DNA of 64,000 nucleotides from Pseudomonas sp. BGr12 (GTDB lineage Bacteria; Pseudomonadota; Gammaproteobacteria; Pseudomonadales; Pseudomonadaceae): contig NZ_JALRNF010000035.1 in assembly GCF_030272895.1 (NCBI RefSeq), positions 12,428 to 76,427 of the forward strand, written 5' to 3'. Within the stretch, counting starts at the first letter, position 1; each line of letters starts with the position of its first letter. Positions 48,995 to 58,387 of the stretch are shown one piece after another. The translations under genes were made by a program, and so were the position numbers. Below the pieces are notes generated by a model that had not been told where the DNA came from, made no database searches, and saw nothing but the letters and a program-made list of their open reading frames with translations.

Positions 48995-50677
48995 ATGAAA
49001 GACAAGCCCGCGAAGGGATCGGCTCCGGTCCCCGCCAGCTATATGAATGTGCAGAGCGCGATCGCCGGCGTACGTGGCCGCGACTTGATCTCGACTCTGC
49101 GCAATGTCAGCCGCCATGGCCTGCGCCATCCGCTGCATACGGCAAAGCACATGCTCGCCCTGGGCAACCAGCTGGGCCGCGTACTGCTGGGTGACACCCC
49201 GCACCAGCCGCACCCGCGCGACAATCGTTTCAATGACCCGGCCTGGAGCCACAACCCTTTCTACAGCCGCGGCCTGCAGGCCTACCTGGCCTGGCAGAAG
49301 CAGACCCGCCAGTGGATCGACGAAAGCCGGCTGGAGAGCGATGACCGCGCCCGCGCGCATTTTCTCTTCGCCCTGCTCAACGATGCCATGTCGCCGAGCA
49401 ACTCCCTGCTCAACCCGGCAGCGGTCAAGGAGCTGTTCAACACTGGCGGGCTGAGCCTGGTGCGTGGCCTCAATCACCTGCTCGACGACCTGCGCCACAA
49501 CGATGGCTTGCCGCGTCAGGTCAATCCGCAGGCGTTCGAGGTCGGCAGGAACCTGGCCACCACCGCCGGCGCGGTGGTGTTTCGCAACGAGCTGCTGGAA
49601 CTGATCCAGTACAAGCCGATGAGCGAAACCCAGTACGCTCGCCCCATGCTGGTGGTGCCGCCGCAAATCAACAAGTTCTACATCTTCGACTTGAGTCCGG
49701 CCAACAGCTTTGTCCAGTACATGCTCAAGAACGGCCTGCAGACCTTCATGATCAGTTGGCGCAACCCCGACCCGCGGCATCGCGAGTGGGGCCTGTCGAG
49801 CTATGTCGAGGCGCTGGAGGAGGCGATGAACGTTTGCCGCGCCATCACCGGCAGCCGTGACGTCAACCTCATGGGTGCCTGCGCCGGCGGCCTGACCATG
49901 GCCGCCCTGCAGGGTCACCTGCAGGCCAAGCGGCAACTGCGCCGGGTCAACAGCGCCACCTACCTGGTGAGCCTGCTCGACAGCGAAATCGATAGCCCCG
50001 CCAGCCTGTTCGCCGACGAACAGACCCTGGAAGCCGCCAAACGCCGCTCCTACCAGAAAGGCGTGCTCGATGGCCGGGAGATTGCCAGGGTCTTCGCCTG
50101 GATGCGCCCCAACGACCTGATCTGGAACTACTTCGTCAACAACTACCTGCTGGGCAAGGCGCCACCGGCCTTCGACATTCTCTACTGGAACAATGACAAC
50201 ACCCGCTTGCCGGCCGCACTGCATGGTGACCTGCTGGATTTCTTCAAGCACAACCCGCTCACCCATGCGGCGGGCCTTGAGGTGTGCGGCACGCCGATCG
50301 ACCTGCAGAAGGTCACCGTCGACAGCTTCAGCGTGGCCGGCAGCAACGACCACATCACCCCCTGGGATGCGGTGTACCGCTCGACCTTGCTGCTGGGCGG
50401 CAACAAGCGCTTCATCCTCGCCAACAGCGGTCATGTGCAGAGCATCCTCAACCCGCCCGGCAACCCCAAGGCGCACTACGTCGACAACCCGCGCCTGAGC
50501 AGCGATCCGCGTGCCTGGTTCTACGATGCCAAGCAGATCGACGGCAGCTGGTGGCCACAGTGGCTGGAGTGGATTCAGGCGCGCTCCGGTGCGCAACGCG
50601 AAACCCTGATGGCCCTGGGTAACCAGACGTACCCTCCCATGGACCCCGCGCCCGGCACTTACGTCCAGGCGCGCTGA
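48995..50677 (+). CDS. phaC2: class II poly(3-hydroxyalkanoate) synthase PhaC2
   Basis: 560 aa, the second mcl-PHA synthase. The nucleophile box is GACAGG, with Cys296 at the same position as in PhaC1, and DHITPWDAVYRSTLLLGG and ANSGHVQSILNPPG are near the C-terminus. Pseudomonads keep both, with overlapping but not identical substrate preference. It lies after phaZ with its own ribosome site; the intergenic stretch (48889-48994) shows no terminator. Confidence 0.98.
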   Translation: MKDKPAKGSAPVPASYMNVQSAIAGVRGRDLISTLRNVSRHGLRHPLHTAKHMLALGNQLGRVLLGDTPHQPHPRDNRFNDPAWSHNPFYSRGLQAYLAWQKQTRQWIDESRLESDDRARAHFLFALLNDAMSPSNSLLNPAAVKELFNTGGLSLVRGLNHLLDDLRHNDGLPRQVNPQAFEVGRNLATTAGAVVFRNELLELIQYKPMSETQYARPMLVVPPQINKFYIFDLSPANSFVQYMLKNGLQTFMISWRNPDPRHREWGLSSYVEALEEAMNVCRAITGSRDVNLMGACAGGLTMAALQGHLQAKRQLRRVNSATYLVSLLDSEIDSPASLFADEQTLEAAKRRSYQKGVLDGREIARVFAWMRPNDLIWNYFVNNYLLGKAPPAFDILYWNNDNTRLPAALHGDLLDFFKHNPLTHAAGLEVCGTPIDLQKVTVDSFSVAGSNDHITPWDAVYRSTLLLGGNKRFILANSGHVQSILNPPGNPKAHYVDNPRLSSDPRAWFYDAKQIDGSWWPQWLEWIQARSGAQRETLMALGNQTYPPMDPAPGTYVQAR

Positions 50678-50690
50678 ACAAGAAGAACGG

Positions 50691-51305
50691 ATGAAAACCC
50701 GCGACCGTATCCTCGAGTGTGCCCTGCAACTGTTCAACCAGCAGGGCGAACCCAATGTCTCGACCCTGGAGATCGCCAATGAAATGGGGATCAGCCCGGG
50801 CAACCTGTACTACCACTTCCACGGCAAGGAGCCGCTGGTGCTGGGCTTGTTCGAACGTTTCGAAGAAGAGCTGACGCCGCTGCTCGACCCGCCCCTCGAA
50901 GTGCGCCTGGAAGCCGAGGACTACTGGCTGTTCCTGCACCTGATCGTCGAGCGCATGGCCCAGTACCGCTTCCTGTTCCAGGACCTGTCGAACCTGACCG
51001 GGCGCCTGCCCAAGCTGGCCCGTGGCATGCGCACCCTGCTCAACGCCCTCAAGCGCACCCTCGCCGCCCTGCTCGCCAGCCTCAAGGCCCAGGGCCAGGT
51101 CGTCAGCGATACCCGGGCGCTGGGGCAACTGGTGGAACAAATCACCCTGACCTTGCTGTTCTCCCTCGATTACCAGCGGGTACTGGCCCGCGAAGGTGAA
51201 GTCGGCGTGGTGGTGTACCAGGTGATGATGCTGGTGGCGCCGCACCTGGAAAACGGGTCCCGGCATGCGGCCGAGCAGTTGGCCCTGAGGTATCTGGAAG
51301 GCTGA
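50691..51305 (+). CDS. phaD: TetR-family regulator PhaD
   Basis: 204 aa. N-terminal TetR helix-turn-helix (DRILECALQLFNQQGEPNVSTLEIANEMGISPGNLYYHFHGKEPLV; core IANEMGISPGNLYYHFHGK) and an all-helical ligand domain. In P. putida PhaD activates the phaC1 and phaI promoters, probably sensing a fatty-acid-derived CoA metabolite. It is the last gene of phaC1ZC2D, 13 nt after phaC2. Convergent with phaF. Confidence 0.97.
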   Translation: MKTRDRILECALQLFNQQGEPNVSTLEIANEMGISPGNLYYHFHGKEPLVLGLFERFEEELTPLLDPPLEVRLEAEDYWLFLHLIVERMAQYRFLFQDLSNLTGRLPKLARGMRTLLNALKRTLAALLASLKAQGQVVSDTRALGQLVEQITLTLLFSLDYQRVLAREGEVGVVVYQVMMLVAPHLENGSRHAAEQLALRYLEG

Positions 51306-51308
51306 AAG

Positions 51309-51342
51309 CATCGCGACTGTAGGAGCGGGCTTGCCCCGCGAT
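51309..51342. repeat. single REP element
   Basis: One GTAGGAGCGGGCTTGCCCCG copy ending CGAT (to 51342) is preceded by a short ATCGCG remnant (51309-51314) of a would-be partner. It follows phaD. The partner appears deleted, unlike the intact pairs elsewhere. Confidence 0.85.
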
Positions 51343-51352
51343 GAGGCCACAA

Positions 51353-51380
51353 TGAAAACGCCCGGCACAATGGCCGGGCG
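51353..51380 (-). terminator. rho-independent terminator of phaI-phaF
   Basis: On the minus strand CGCCCGGC (51380-51373) pairs with GCCGGGCG (51366-51359) over a 6-nt loop and is followed by TTTTC. It lies 21 nt after the phaF stop codon. Confidence 0.85.
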
Positions 51381-51401
51381 CTGACTGACAACCGCCTGAA
51401 A

Positions 51402-52130
51402 TCAGGACGGGTTCAGCGGGCTCACCGAAGCCAAAGGCGCCGGTGCTGCCGGGGCCGGAGTGGCCACTGGCGCTACGCTTGGCGCAGGTGCGGCGCTGGC
51501 AGCCGGTGCTGCTGGCTTGGCCGGAGCTTTCTTCACCGCAGGTTTTTTCGCCGCGGCAGGCTTGGCTGCAGCAGGTTTTGCTGCCGGTTTGGCCGCTGCG
51601 GTTTTCGCCGCCGCAGGCTTGGCTGCTGCAGTTTTTGCCGCAGGCTTGGCCGCCGCTTTCGGGGCTGCCTTGGCCAGTGGCTTGGCCGCCGCCTTGCTCG
51701 CCGCCGGTTTGCTGGAGACCGACTTGACCGAAGCACCGGTCAGTTTCTCGATCTGCTTGGTCAAGGTATCGACCTGCTGGTGCAGGGCCTTGACTTCATT
51801 GCGGCTCGGTACGCCCAGACGCGAGATGGCGCTGTTCAGGCGCTTGTCGAACGCTTCTTCGAGTTCGCTCCACTTGCCCAGTGCGCGGTCTTTGACGTCA
51901 CCTACGCGAGAGGTAGCCGACTTGGCCGAAGCCTTGGCCGAGTCAACGGAGCTCTTGGCTTGCTTTTCAGCTTTCTCACCGTCCTTGACCAGGGAGTCGA
52001 ACAGCTTGCTGCCGTCCTGGTCGATCTTGGAGTAGATACCCAAACCAGCCAGCCAGATCTTGCGGGAGTATTTCTCGATCCCCCCGACCCAGGAGCTGCC
52101 TTCTTTCTCACTGTTCTTCTTGCCAGCCAT
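51402..52130 (-). CDS. phaF: phasin PhaF with histone H1-like C-terminal tail
   Basis: 242 aa from the ATG at 52130 (GGAGAG just upstream). Residues 1-~100 are a phasin domain that lies on the PHA granule surface (SRKIWLAGLGIYSKIDQDG), followed by a Leu-rich coiled coil (VDTLTKQIEKLTG) for oligomerisation. Residues ~139-242 are a Lys/Ala/Pro-rich tail made of AAKPAAAK-like repeats, similar to eukaryotic histone H1. PhaF binds DNA non-specifically and spreads granules between daughter cells. Confidence 0.97.
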   Translation of the reverse strand: MAGKKNSEKEGSSWVGGIEKYSRKIWLAGLGIYSKIDQDGSKLFDSLVKDGEKAEKQAKSSVDSAKASAKSATSRVGDVKDRALGKWSELEEAFDKRLNSAISRLGVPSRNEVKALHQQVDTLTKQIEKLTGASVKSVSSKPAASKAAAKPLAKAAPKAAAKPAAKTAAAKPAAAKTAAAKPAAKPAAAKPAAAKKPAVKKAPAKPAAPAASAAPAPSVAPVATPAPAAPAPLASVSPLNPS

Positions 52131-52140
52131 CCCGCTCTCC

Positions 52141-52560
52141 TTATTGTTTACGCGCGACACTTTCGAGCAATTCAGTCAGCTCATCGAGCTTGACCGAAAG
52201 TGCCTCCACGTCATGTTTAGACGGAATGCCGATGCGATTCAAGGCGCTGGCGACCCGCGTGTCGAAAGCCTTTTCGATTTTATCGAGCTGAACTTCGACC
52301 TTGCCCTTGACGCTGGTGATCTCGCCCTTGACCGAATCGATCTGGTTATTGGCCGCGTCGAGCTCATGGTCGATGCGCTTCTTGCCGCGCTTCTCCACTG
52401 CTTCGCCGGCCTTGACCAGCTCTTTCAGGTAATCGGCACCTTCCTGGCCGACCCGCGCATAGGCGCCCAGGCCTGCCAGCCAGATCTTGCGCGCGTAGCC
52501 GCGCACTTCACCCAGGGTGTTCTGGGTGTCGTCTTTTTTCTTCAGTGTCACTTTAGCCAT
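52141..52560 (-). CDS. phaI: phasin PhaI
   Basis: 139 aa, homologous to the N-terminal part of PhaF (both have RKIWLAGLGxYxxxxQ). A main phasin that coats the PHA granule and limits coalescence. It begins with a lysine-rich stretch and ends with the coiled coil SVKLDELTELLESVARKQ. It precedes phaF by 10 nt and the two form an operon opposite to phaC1ZC2D. The leader shares a TTCTAATT motif with phaC1. Confidence 0.96.
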   Translation of the reverse strand: MAKVTLKKKDDTQNTLGEVRGYARKIWLAGLGAYARVGQEGADYLKELVKAGEAVEKRGKKRIDHELDAANNQIDSVKGEITSVKGKVEVQLDKIEKAFDTRVASALNRIGIPSKHDVEALSVKLDELTELLESVARKQ

Positions 52561-52749
52561 GCTCTATACCTCACACTCGAAAGGATAGGGAGGAACTGCC
52601 CATGGATGCTGGGCTTGAGCATAAGGTAGGGAGAAAAATTAGAATCCTCACCCTAAGGCGGGAAATTGCGCTGAATTCATCGCGGGGCAAGCCCGCTCCC
52701 ACCGGGGTTGTGGATCACTGTGGGAGCGGGCTTGCCCCGCGAAACAGGC
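52561..52749 (-). promoter_or_regulatory. phaI upstream region
   Basis: 189 nt between phaI and the 91-aa granule-associated protein gene. It contains AATTAGAA (52637-52644; TTCTAATT on the phaI strand), also present before phaC1, and a REP pair (52679-52742). The phaI promoter should lie here, and PhaD is expected to act on it. Confidence 0.55.
52679..52742. repeat. REP pair (inverted)
   Basis: ATCGCGGGGCAAGCCCGCTC (52679 on) and an inverted GGGAGCGGGCTTGCCCCGCG copy (to 52742) are separated by a ~17-nt loop. Confidence 0.9.
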
Positions 52750-53025
52750 TCAAGCCAAGGCTTTGTCCAGCGCCCGCTCGATCTCGCTCTTGATGGTCGA
52801 GCTCATCATCGACAGCATCATGCCCAGCTTGAGCTCGACCCGGATGGTGTCTTCGCCGATCTGCACGCTGCCATTGGCACCGCTGCGCTTGACCTCGACC
52901 CGGTCACCGACCCAGCGTGCACTCAGGTCGTATTCGCGGGCCAGCTTGTCGACCAGGGCTTGGGCCTTTTCCCGCGCTGCTTCGCGGCCAAGGCTGTGTT
53001 TGCGTTCAACGCTGATCTGGGTCAT
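52750..53025 (-). CDS. polyhydroxyalkanoic acid system family small protein
   Basis: 91 aa. Short protein with an N-terminal ERKHSLGREAAREKAQALVDKLAREYDL-type helix (core REAAREKAQALVDKL), a basic middle, and IGEDTIRVELKLGMMLSMMS, then a helix ending EIERALDKALA. This is the pattern of the small PHA-granule-region proteins found beside phaIF in pseudomonads. Exact role unknown. It lies upstream of phaI on the same strand, with a REP pair between, so co-expression is uncertain. Divergent from ubiE. Confidence 0.85.
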   Translation of the reverse strand: MTQISVERKHSLGREAAREKAQALVDKLAREYDLSARWVGDRVEVKRSGANGSVQIGEDTIRVELKLGMMLSMMSSTIKSEIERALDKALA

Positions 53026-53149
53026 TCGTTCAATCCTGGATTCAAAGGCATACTTCTATTATGCCCGCACCCCACCTGCGACACACCCCGCCAAGACAAA
53101 TCCGGTCGTACGCCCTAGAATGGCCGGTAATTTTTTTCGGTGAAGCGAT

Positions 53150-53920
53150 ATGAACGATCAGCGCAAAGGCGACCACGCCGAACCCACCACCCATTTCGGC
53201 TACCAGAACGTACCGGAAAGCCAGAAAGCCGAGAAAGTGGCCGAGGTGTTCCACTCGGTGGCGGCCAAGTACGACCTGATGAACGATGTGCTCTCCGGCG
53301 GCATGCACCGCCTGTGGAAGCGCTTCACCATCGAGCTGTCCGGTGTGCGCAGCGGCAACCGGGTGCTGGACATCGCCGGTGGTACTGGCGACCTGGCGGC
53401 CAAGTTCTCCAAGCTGGTCGGCCCCACCGGCCAGGTTGTCCTGGCCGACATCAACGAATCGATGCTCAAGGTCGGTCGCGACCGCCTGCTCGATCGTGGC
53501 GTGGCCGGCAACATCGAGTTCGTCCAGGCCGACGCGGAAAAGCTGCCGTTCCCGGACAACTACTTCGACTGCGTGACCATCGCCTTCGGCCTGCGCAACG
53601 TCACCCACAAGGAAGATGCCATCCGCTCGATGCTGCGGGTGCTCAAGCCGGGCGGCCGCCTGCTGGTGCTGGAGTTCTCCAAGCCGACCAACAAGCTGAT
53701 GTCCAAGGCCTACGACGCCTACTCGTTCGCCTTCATGCCCCTGGCCGGCAAGCTGATCACCAACGACTCGGAAAGCTACCGTTACCTGGCCGAATCGATC
53801 CGCATGCACCCTGACCAGGAAACCCTCAAGGCGATGATGGTCGAGGCCGGTTTCGACCGCGTCACCTACCACAACATGACCAGCGGCATCGTCGCCCTGC
53901 ACCGGGGTATCAAGCCCTGA
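53150..53920 (+). CDS. ubiE: ubiquinone/menaquinone C-methyltransferase
   Basis: 256 aa, full length. SAM-dependent methyltransferase that adds the C-2 methyl group in ubiquinone synthesis (and to demethylmenaquinone where present). Motif I is [16 protein letters not shown], with the UbiE signature [19 protein letters not shown] near the start and [20 protein letters not shown] later. The stop overlaps the ubiJ start by one base, so ubiE-ubiJ-ubiB forms one operon. Confidence 0.98.
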   Translation: MNDQRKGDHAEPTTHFGYQNVPESQKAEKVAEVFHSVAAKYDLMNDVLSGGMHRLWKRFTIELSGVRSGNRVLDIAGGTGDLAAKFSKLVGPTGQVVLADINESMLKVGRDRLLDRGVAGNIEFVQADAEKLPFPDNYFDCVTIAFGLRNVTHKEDAIRSMLRVLKPGGRLLVLEFSKPTNKLMSKAYDAYSFAFMPLAGKLITNDSESYRYLAESIRMHPDQETLKAMMVEAGFDRVTYHNMTSGIVALHRGIKP

Positions 53921-54543
53921 TGCTCCTGGCCGGCCTTCTCGCCAGCGTCGAACATGGCCTGAACCGTGTCCTGCGCCTGGACAGCACGGCGCTGCCGCGC
54001 CTGGCTGCGCTCAATGGCAAGGTGATTGCCATCGACTGCCGCCAGCCGGCACTGCAGCTGTTCATCCTGCCCGGTGACGACGGCCTGATGCTCGCCGCCC
54101 ACTGGTCCGTGGAGGCCGACTGCACCCTGCGCGCCCCGGCCAGCAGCCTGGTGCGCCTGGCCCTGAGCCAGGACAAGCCCGCCGTGTTGCACAGCCCGCA
54201 GGTGGAGCTCGAAGGCGACAGCGCGGTGCTGCTGGACCTGGTTGCGGTACTCCAGGACCTGGAGCTGGACTGGGAATACGAGGTCTCGCGCTGGCTCGGG
54301 CCGGTCGCCACGCAACTGCTCAGTGGCCACCTGCGCAGCCGCGCCAGCTGGACCCGCCAGGGCCTGGCCAGCCTCAACCAGAATCTCTCCGAGTACCTGG
54401 CCGAAGAAGCCCGCACCCTGGTCGGCCAGCGTGAGGCCGAAGCCCGCTTCAGCGAGCTCGACACGCTCAAAGTCGACATTGAACGCCTCGAGGCGCGCGT
54501 CGAGCGCCTCGCCCGATCCCTTGATACCAGCGATAACGCATGA
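53920..54543 (+). CDS. ubiJ: ubiquinone biosynthesis accessory factor UbiJ
   Basis: 207 aa. An SCP2-type lipid-binding domain (residues ~15-115, [20 protein letters not shown]) is followed by a helical coiled coil ([25 protein letters not shown]; core [17 protein letters not shown]). UbiJ helps a soluble multi-enzyme ubiquinone complex bind its hydrophobic intermediates. Overlaps ubiE by one base and ubiB by four, consistent with tight coupling. Confidence 0.95.
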   Translation: MLLAGLLASVEHGLNRVLRLDSTALPRLAALNGKVIAIDCRQPALQLFILPGDDGLMLAAHWSVEADCTLRAPASSLVRLALSQDKPAVLHSPQVELEGDSAVLLDLVAVLQDLELDWEYEVSRWLGPVATQLLSGHLRSRASWTRQGLASLNQNLSEYLAEEARTLVGQREAEARFSELDTLKVDIERLEARVERLARSLDTSDNA

Positions 54544-56147
54544 AGCTGCTTGCCGTCCGCCGTCTGTTGCGCATCCAGAGTGTGGTGATCCGCTACCGCC
54601 TCGATGACCTGCTGTTCGACCTGCCGCTGCCCTGGTGGCTGATGGCCCTGCGGCACCTGATGCCCTGGCGCTGGCTGCCGCGCAAGCCCCTGGACCTGAG
54701 CCGTGGTGCCCGCCTGCGCCTGGCCCTGCAGGACCTGGGGCCGATCTTCATCAAGTTCGGCCAGTTGCTGTCGACCCGCCGCGACCTGTTGCCCGAAGAC
54801 ATCGCCGACGAACTGATGCTGCTGCAGGACCGGGTGCCGCCGTTCGACCCGCAAAAAGCCGTGGCCATGATTGAAGAGCAGCTCGGGGCGAAGATCAGCG
54901 AAGTGTTCAGCCGCTTCGACGTCGAACCCCTGGCCTCGGCCTCGGTGGCCCAGGTGCACTCGGCCAAGCTCAAGAGCGGCGAAGAGGTGGTGGTCAAGGT
55001 GGTGCGCCCGGGCCTCAAGCCGGTCATCGCCCAGGACCTGGCCTGGCTGTTCCTGATCGCCCGTGGCGCCGAGCGGGTGTCGGCCGATGCCCGCCTGCTG
55101 CACCCGGTGGAAGTGGTCAGCGACTACGAAAAGACCATCTACGACGAGCTCGACCTGCTGCGCGAGGCGGCCAACGCCAGCCAGCTCAAGCGCAACTTCG
55201 AAGGCTCGGAGATGATGTACGTGCCCCAGGTCTACTGGGACTGGTGCCGCCCCAAGGTGCTGGTGATGGAGCGCATCTACGGCATCGGCGTCACCGACCT
55301 GGCCACCCTGGCCGACCAGCGCACCGACATGAAGATGCTCGCCGAGCGCGGCGTGGAGATCTTCTTCACCCAGGTTTTTCGTGACAGTTTCTTTCACGCC
55401 GACATGCACCCGGGCAATATCTTCGTCAGCACGGTCAAGCCATGGAGCCCGCAGTACATTGCCATCGACTGCGGCATCGTCGGCAGCCTGACCCCCGAGG
55501 ACCAGGACTACCTGGCGCGCAACCTGTTCGCCTTCTTCAAGCGCGACTACCGCCGCGTCGCCCAGTTGCACATCGATTCGGGCTGGGTGCCGGCGCACAC
55601 CAAGCTCAACGAGTTCGAAGCGGCGATCCGTACCGTGTGCGAGCCGATCTTCGAAAAACCGCTGAAAGACATCTCCTTCGGCCAGGTGTTGATGCGCCTG
55701 TTCCAGACCGCGCGGCGCTTCAACATGGAAGTCCAGCCGCAACTGGTGCTGCTGCAGAAGACCCTGCTCAACATCGAGGGCCTGGGCCGCCAGCTGTACC
55801 CCGAACTGGACCTGTGGAGCACCGCCCAGCCGTTCCTCGAACGCTGGATGCGCGACCGGGTCAGCCCCAAGTCCGTGCTGCAGAACCTGCACAGCCAGGT
55901 CGAGCAGATCCCGCACCTGGCCGGCATGACCCGCGACCTGCTCGAGCGCATGTCGCAGCCGCACCTGGCCGAGCCACCCGCCGCCTGGCAACAGAAGGGC
56001 GACGGCTGGGCCCTGCGCCTGCTCGGTGCCGGCCTGCTCGGCGGTGGCGCGACACTCGCCGCCGGTGCCGTCAGCCTCAGCGCCCCGGCCGCCTGGCCCG
56101 CCTGGCTGATGCTGGCCGCCGGCCTCTACCTGATTGTGCGTCGATAG
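54540..56147 (+). CDS. ubiB: ubiquinone biosynthesis kinase-like protein UbiB
   Basis: 535 aa. Atypical protein-kinase-like (ADCK/UbiB) family with the KxGQ motif in [16 protein letters not shown], the Ala-rich loop in [14 protein letters not shown], and the catalytic HADMHPGN. Two C-terminal membrane helices (residues ~490-533) anchor it. UbiB ATPase activity supports early ubiquinone synthesis, probably by extracting intermediates from the membrane. Overlaps ubiJ by four bases. Confidence 0.97.
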   Translation: MKLLAVRRLLRIQSVVIRYRLDDLLFDLPLPWWLMALRHLMPWRWLPRKPLDLSRGARLRLALQDLGPIFIKFGQLLSTRRDLLPEDIADELMLLQDRVPPFDPQKAVAMIEEQLGAKISEVFSRFDVEPLASASVAQVHSAKLKSGEEVVVKVVRPGLKPVIAQDLAWLFLIARGAERVSADARLLHPVEVVSDYEKTIYDELDLLREAANASQLKRNFEGSEMMYVPQVYWDWCRPKVLVMERIYGIGVTDLATLADQRTDMKMLAERGVEIFFTQVFRDSFFHADMHPGNIFVSTVKPWSPQYIAIDCGIVGSLTPEDQDYLARNLFAFFKRDYRRVAQLHIDSGWVPAHTKLNEFEAAIRTVCEPIFEKPLKDISFGQVLMRLFQTARRFNMEVQPQLVLLQKTLLNIEGLGRQLYPELDLWSTAQPFLERWMRDRVSPKSVLQNLHSQVEQIPHLAGMTRDLLERMSQPHLAEPPAAWQQKGDGWALRLLGAGLLGGGATLAAGAVSLSAPAAWPAWLMLAAGLYLIVRR

Positions 56148-56219
56148 CCAGCCGGGCCTGCGGCTGGCACACTAACGCCAGGGTTTGGCAGAGAATCGAA
56201 CCGAGTTTTGGAGTCGAAG

Positions 56220-56612
56220 ATGAAAGACTGGCTGGATGAGATCAACTGGAACAGCGACGGCCTGGTACCGGCCATCGCCCAGGATCACAAGACCGGGCGC
56301 GTGCTGATGATGGCCTGGATGAACCGCGAGGCCCTGAGCCTGACCGCCACCGAGCAGCGCGCCATCTACTGGTCGCGTTCCCGTGGCAAACTGTGGCGCA
56401 AGGGTGAAGAATCCGGCCATGTGCAAAAACTGCACGAAATGCGCCTGGACTGCGACGCCGACGTGATCATCCTGATGGTCGAACAACTGGGGCATATCGC
56501 CTGCCACACCGGTCGCGAGAGCTGCTTCTACCGCGTGTATGAAAACGCCGAGTGGAAAACCGTCGACCCGGTCCTCAAGGATCCCCAAGCCATCTACAGC
56601 GCAGGACACTGA
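56220..56612 (+). CDS. hisI: phosphoribosyl-AMP cyclohydrolase
   Basis: 130 aa from the ATG at 56220 (GGAG 6 nt upstream); a TTG at 56208 is unlikely. It opens the adenine ring of PR-AMP in histidine synthesis. The zinc-binding Cys pattern is visible in [10 protein letters not shown] and [10 protein letters not shown], with the substrate stretch [15 protein letters not shown] and [18 protein letters not shown]. In Pseudomonas HisI and HisE are separate proteins rather than one fused protein; hisE follows at once. Confidence 0.96.
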   Translation: MKDWLDEINWNSDGLVPAIAQDHKTGRVLMMAWMNREALSLTATEQRAIYWSRSRGKLWRKGEESGHVQKLHEMRLDCDADVIILMVEQLGHIACHTGRESCFYRVYENAEWKTVDPVLKDPQAIYSAGH

Positions 56613-56613
56613 C

Positions 56614-56949
56614 ATGAGCGACACCCTGACCCGCCTGGCCGAAGTGCTCGAAGCGCGCAAAGGCGCCGAGCCCGACAGCTCTTACGTGGCCAGCCTGTAC
56701 CACAAGGGCCTGAACAAGATCCTGGAAAAGCTCGGCGAAGAGTCGATCGAGACCATCATCGCCGCCAAGGATGCCGCCCACAGCGCAGATTACAGTGATG
56801 TCATCTACGAGACCGCCGATCTGTGGTTCCATAGCCTGGTGATGCTCGCCGCACTGGGCCAGCACCCGCAGGCGGTACTGGATGAACTGGACCGCCGTTT
56901 CGGCCTGTCCGGGCACGCCGAGAAAGCCGCGCGCCAGCCATCGGCCTAA
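56614..56949 (+). CDS. hisE: phosphoribosyl-ATP pyrophosphatase
   Basis: 111 aa, separated from hisI by 1 nt. It hydrolyses PR-ATP to PR-AMP, the step before HisI. The MazG-like helical motif [15 protein letters not shown] carries the acidic metal ligands, and [18 protein letters not shown] forms the second helix pair. Cotranscribed with hisI and probably with tatABC, a gene order shared by pseudomonads. Confidence 0.96.
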   Translation: MSDTLTRLAEVLEARKGAEPDSSYVASLYHKGLNKILEKLGEESIETIIAAKDAAHSADYSDVIYETADLWFHSLVMLAALGQHPQAVLDELDRRFGLSGHAEKAARQPSA

Positions 56950-56975
56950 ACAGAACTATTTCGAGGGATTGCACC

Positions 56976-57245
56976 ATGGGTATTTTTGACTGGAAACACT
57001 GGGTTGTCCTGCTGGTCGTGGTGGTACTGGTGTTCGGCACCAAGAAGCTGAAGAACTTCGGCAGCGACCTGGGCGAATCGATCAAGGGCTTTCGCAAGGC
57101 CATGAACGAGGAAGAGTCCAAGCCCGCCGAGCCAACCCCGCCGCCGGTGCAGCCCGTCCAGCCCCAGGCCACTTCGCCGCTGAACCAGCCGCAGACCATC
57201 GACGGCCAGGCACACAAGGTCGAAGAGCCCATCAGGAAAGATTGA
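56976..57245 (+). CDS. tatA: Sec-independent translocase subunit TatA
   Basis: 89 aa. One N-terminal membrane helix ([20 protein letters not shown]), the FG hinge, and an amphipathic helix ([19 protein letters not shown]), then a Pro/Gln-rich tail. TatA oligomers form or thin the membrane pathway for folded proteins carrying twin-arginine signals. First gene of tatABC. Confidence 0.97.
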   Translation: MGIFDWKHWVVLLVVVVLVFGTKKLKNFGSDLGESIKGFRKAMNEEESKPAEPTPPPVQPVQPQATSPLNQPQTIDGQAHKVEEPIRKD

Positions 57246-57248
57246 TCA

Positions 57249-57599
57249 ATGTTCGGGATCAGCTTCAGCGAACTGTTGCTCGTGGCCCTGGTGGCCCTGC
57301 TGGTACTCGGCCCCGAGCGCCTACCGGGGGCTGCGCGTACCGCCGGCCTGTGGATCGGCCGCCTCAAGCGCAGCTTCAATGCGATCAAGCACGAAGTGGA
57401 GCGCGAGATCGGCGCCGATGAAATCCGTCGCCAGCTGCACAATGAGCACATCCTCTCCATGGAGCAGGAAGCGCGCAAGATCCTCAACCCCACCAGCGTG
57501 ACGCCCGAACCGCCTGCCGCGCCTGTCGCTGGCAGCGAACCGACGCCACCGGTCGCCAGCCCGACCGCCGAACCGACCCAGCCGCCGCGAGCCCCATGA
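57249..57599 (+). CDS. tatB: Sec-independent translocase subunit TatB
   Basis: 116 aa. N-terminal membrane helix with the TatB-type [25 protein letters not shown], an amphipathic helix ([19 protein letters not shown]), and a Pro/Thr/Val-rich tail. TatB works with TatC as the signal-peptide receptor. The stop overlaps the tatC start by four bases (ATGA). Confidence 0.97.
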   Translation: MFGISFSELLLVALVALLVLGPERLPGAARTAGLWIGRLKRSFNAIKHEVEREIGADEIRRQLHNEHILSMEQEARKILNPTSVTPEPPAAPVAGSEPTPPVASPTAEPTQPPRAP

Positions 57600-58387
57600 G
57601 CGATATTCCGGAAAACGACCAGCCGATGCCGCTGGTTTCGCACCTCACCGAGTTGCGTACACGCCTGCTGCGCTGCGTCGCGGCCATCTTCCTGATCTTC
57701 GCCGGGCTGTTCTCCTTCGCGCAGCAGATCTACACCCTGGTTTCGGCGCCGCTACGCGCCCACTTGCCGGCCAATGCGACGATGATCGCCACCGACGTGG
57801 CCTCGCCGTTCCTGACGCCGTTCAAGCTGACCATGATCGTCTCGCTGTTCCTGGCTATTCCGCTGATCCTCCAGCAGATCTGGGGTTTCATCGCCCCCGG
57901 CCTGTACCGCCACGAAAAGCGCATCGCCATTCCATTGCTGGTCTCCAGCATCATCCTGTTCTACGCCGGCATGGCCTTCGCCTACTTCCTGGTGTTCCCG
58001 CTGATCTTCGGCTTCTTCGCCAGCGCCACCCCGGAAGGGGTGTCGATGATGACGGACATTTCCAGCTACCTGGACTTCGTCATGACCTTGTTCTTCGCCT
58101 TCGGCGTGGCCTTCGAGATCCCGGTGGCCGTGGTGCTGCTGGTGTGGATCGGCGTGGTCGACGTGAAGTACCTGAAGAAGATCCGCCCGTACGTGATCAT
58201 CGGCTGCTTCGTGGTCGGCATGGTCCTGACCCCGCCGGACATCTTCTCCCAGACCCTGCTGGCAGTGCCCATGTGGTTGCTGTTCGAGGTCGGCGTGCTG
58301 GCCGGAGGGCTGATCCGCAAGCGTGGCGAGCATCACGAAGACGTCAGCGACGACCACAACGACCAGCCGCCAGCGACCCAACCGTGA
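57596..58387 (+). CDS. tatC: Sec-independent translocase subunit TatC
   Basis: 263 aa with six membrane helices. It opens with [18 protein letters not shown], the conserved cytoplasmic Glu-containing region that binds the Arg-Arg signal, and has [12 protein letters not shown] and the later [19 protein letters not shown]. The C-terminal cytoplasmic tail is His/Asp-rich. Its stop overlaps the next gene's GTG start, so the RsmE-like protein is translationally coupled to the Tat operon. Confidence 0.98.
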   Translation: MSDIPENDQPMPLVSHLTELRTRLLRCVAAIFLIFAGLFSFAQQIYTLVSAPLRAHLPANATMIATDVASPFLTPFKLTMIVSLFLAIPLILQQIWGFIAPGLYRHEKRIAIPLLVSSIILFYAGMAFAYFLVFPLIFGFFASATPEGVSMMTDISSYLDFVMTLFFAFGVAFEIPVAVVLLVWIGVVDVKYLKKIRPYVIIGCFVVGMVLTPPDIFSQTLLAVPMWLLFEVGVLAGGLIRKRGEHHEDVSDDHNDQPPATQP

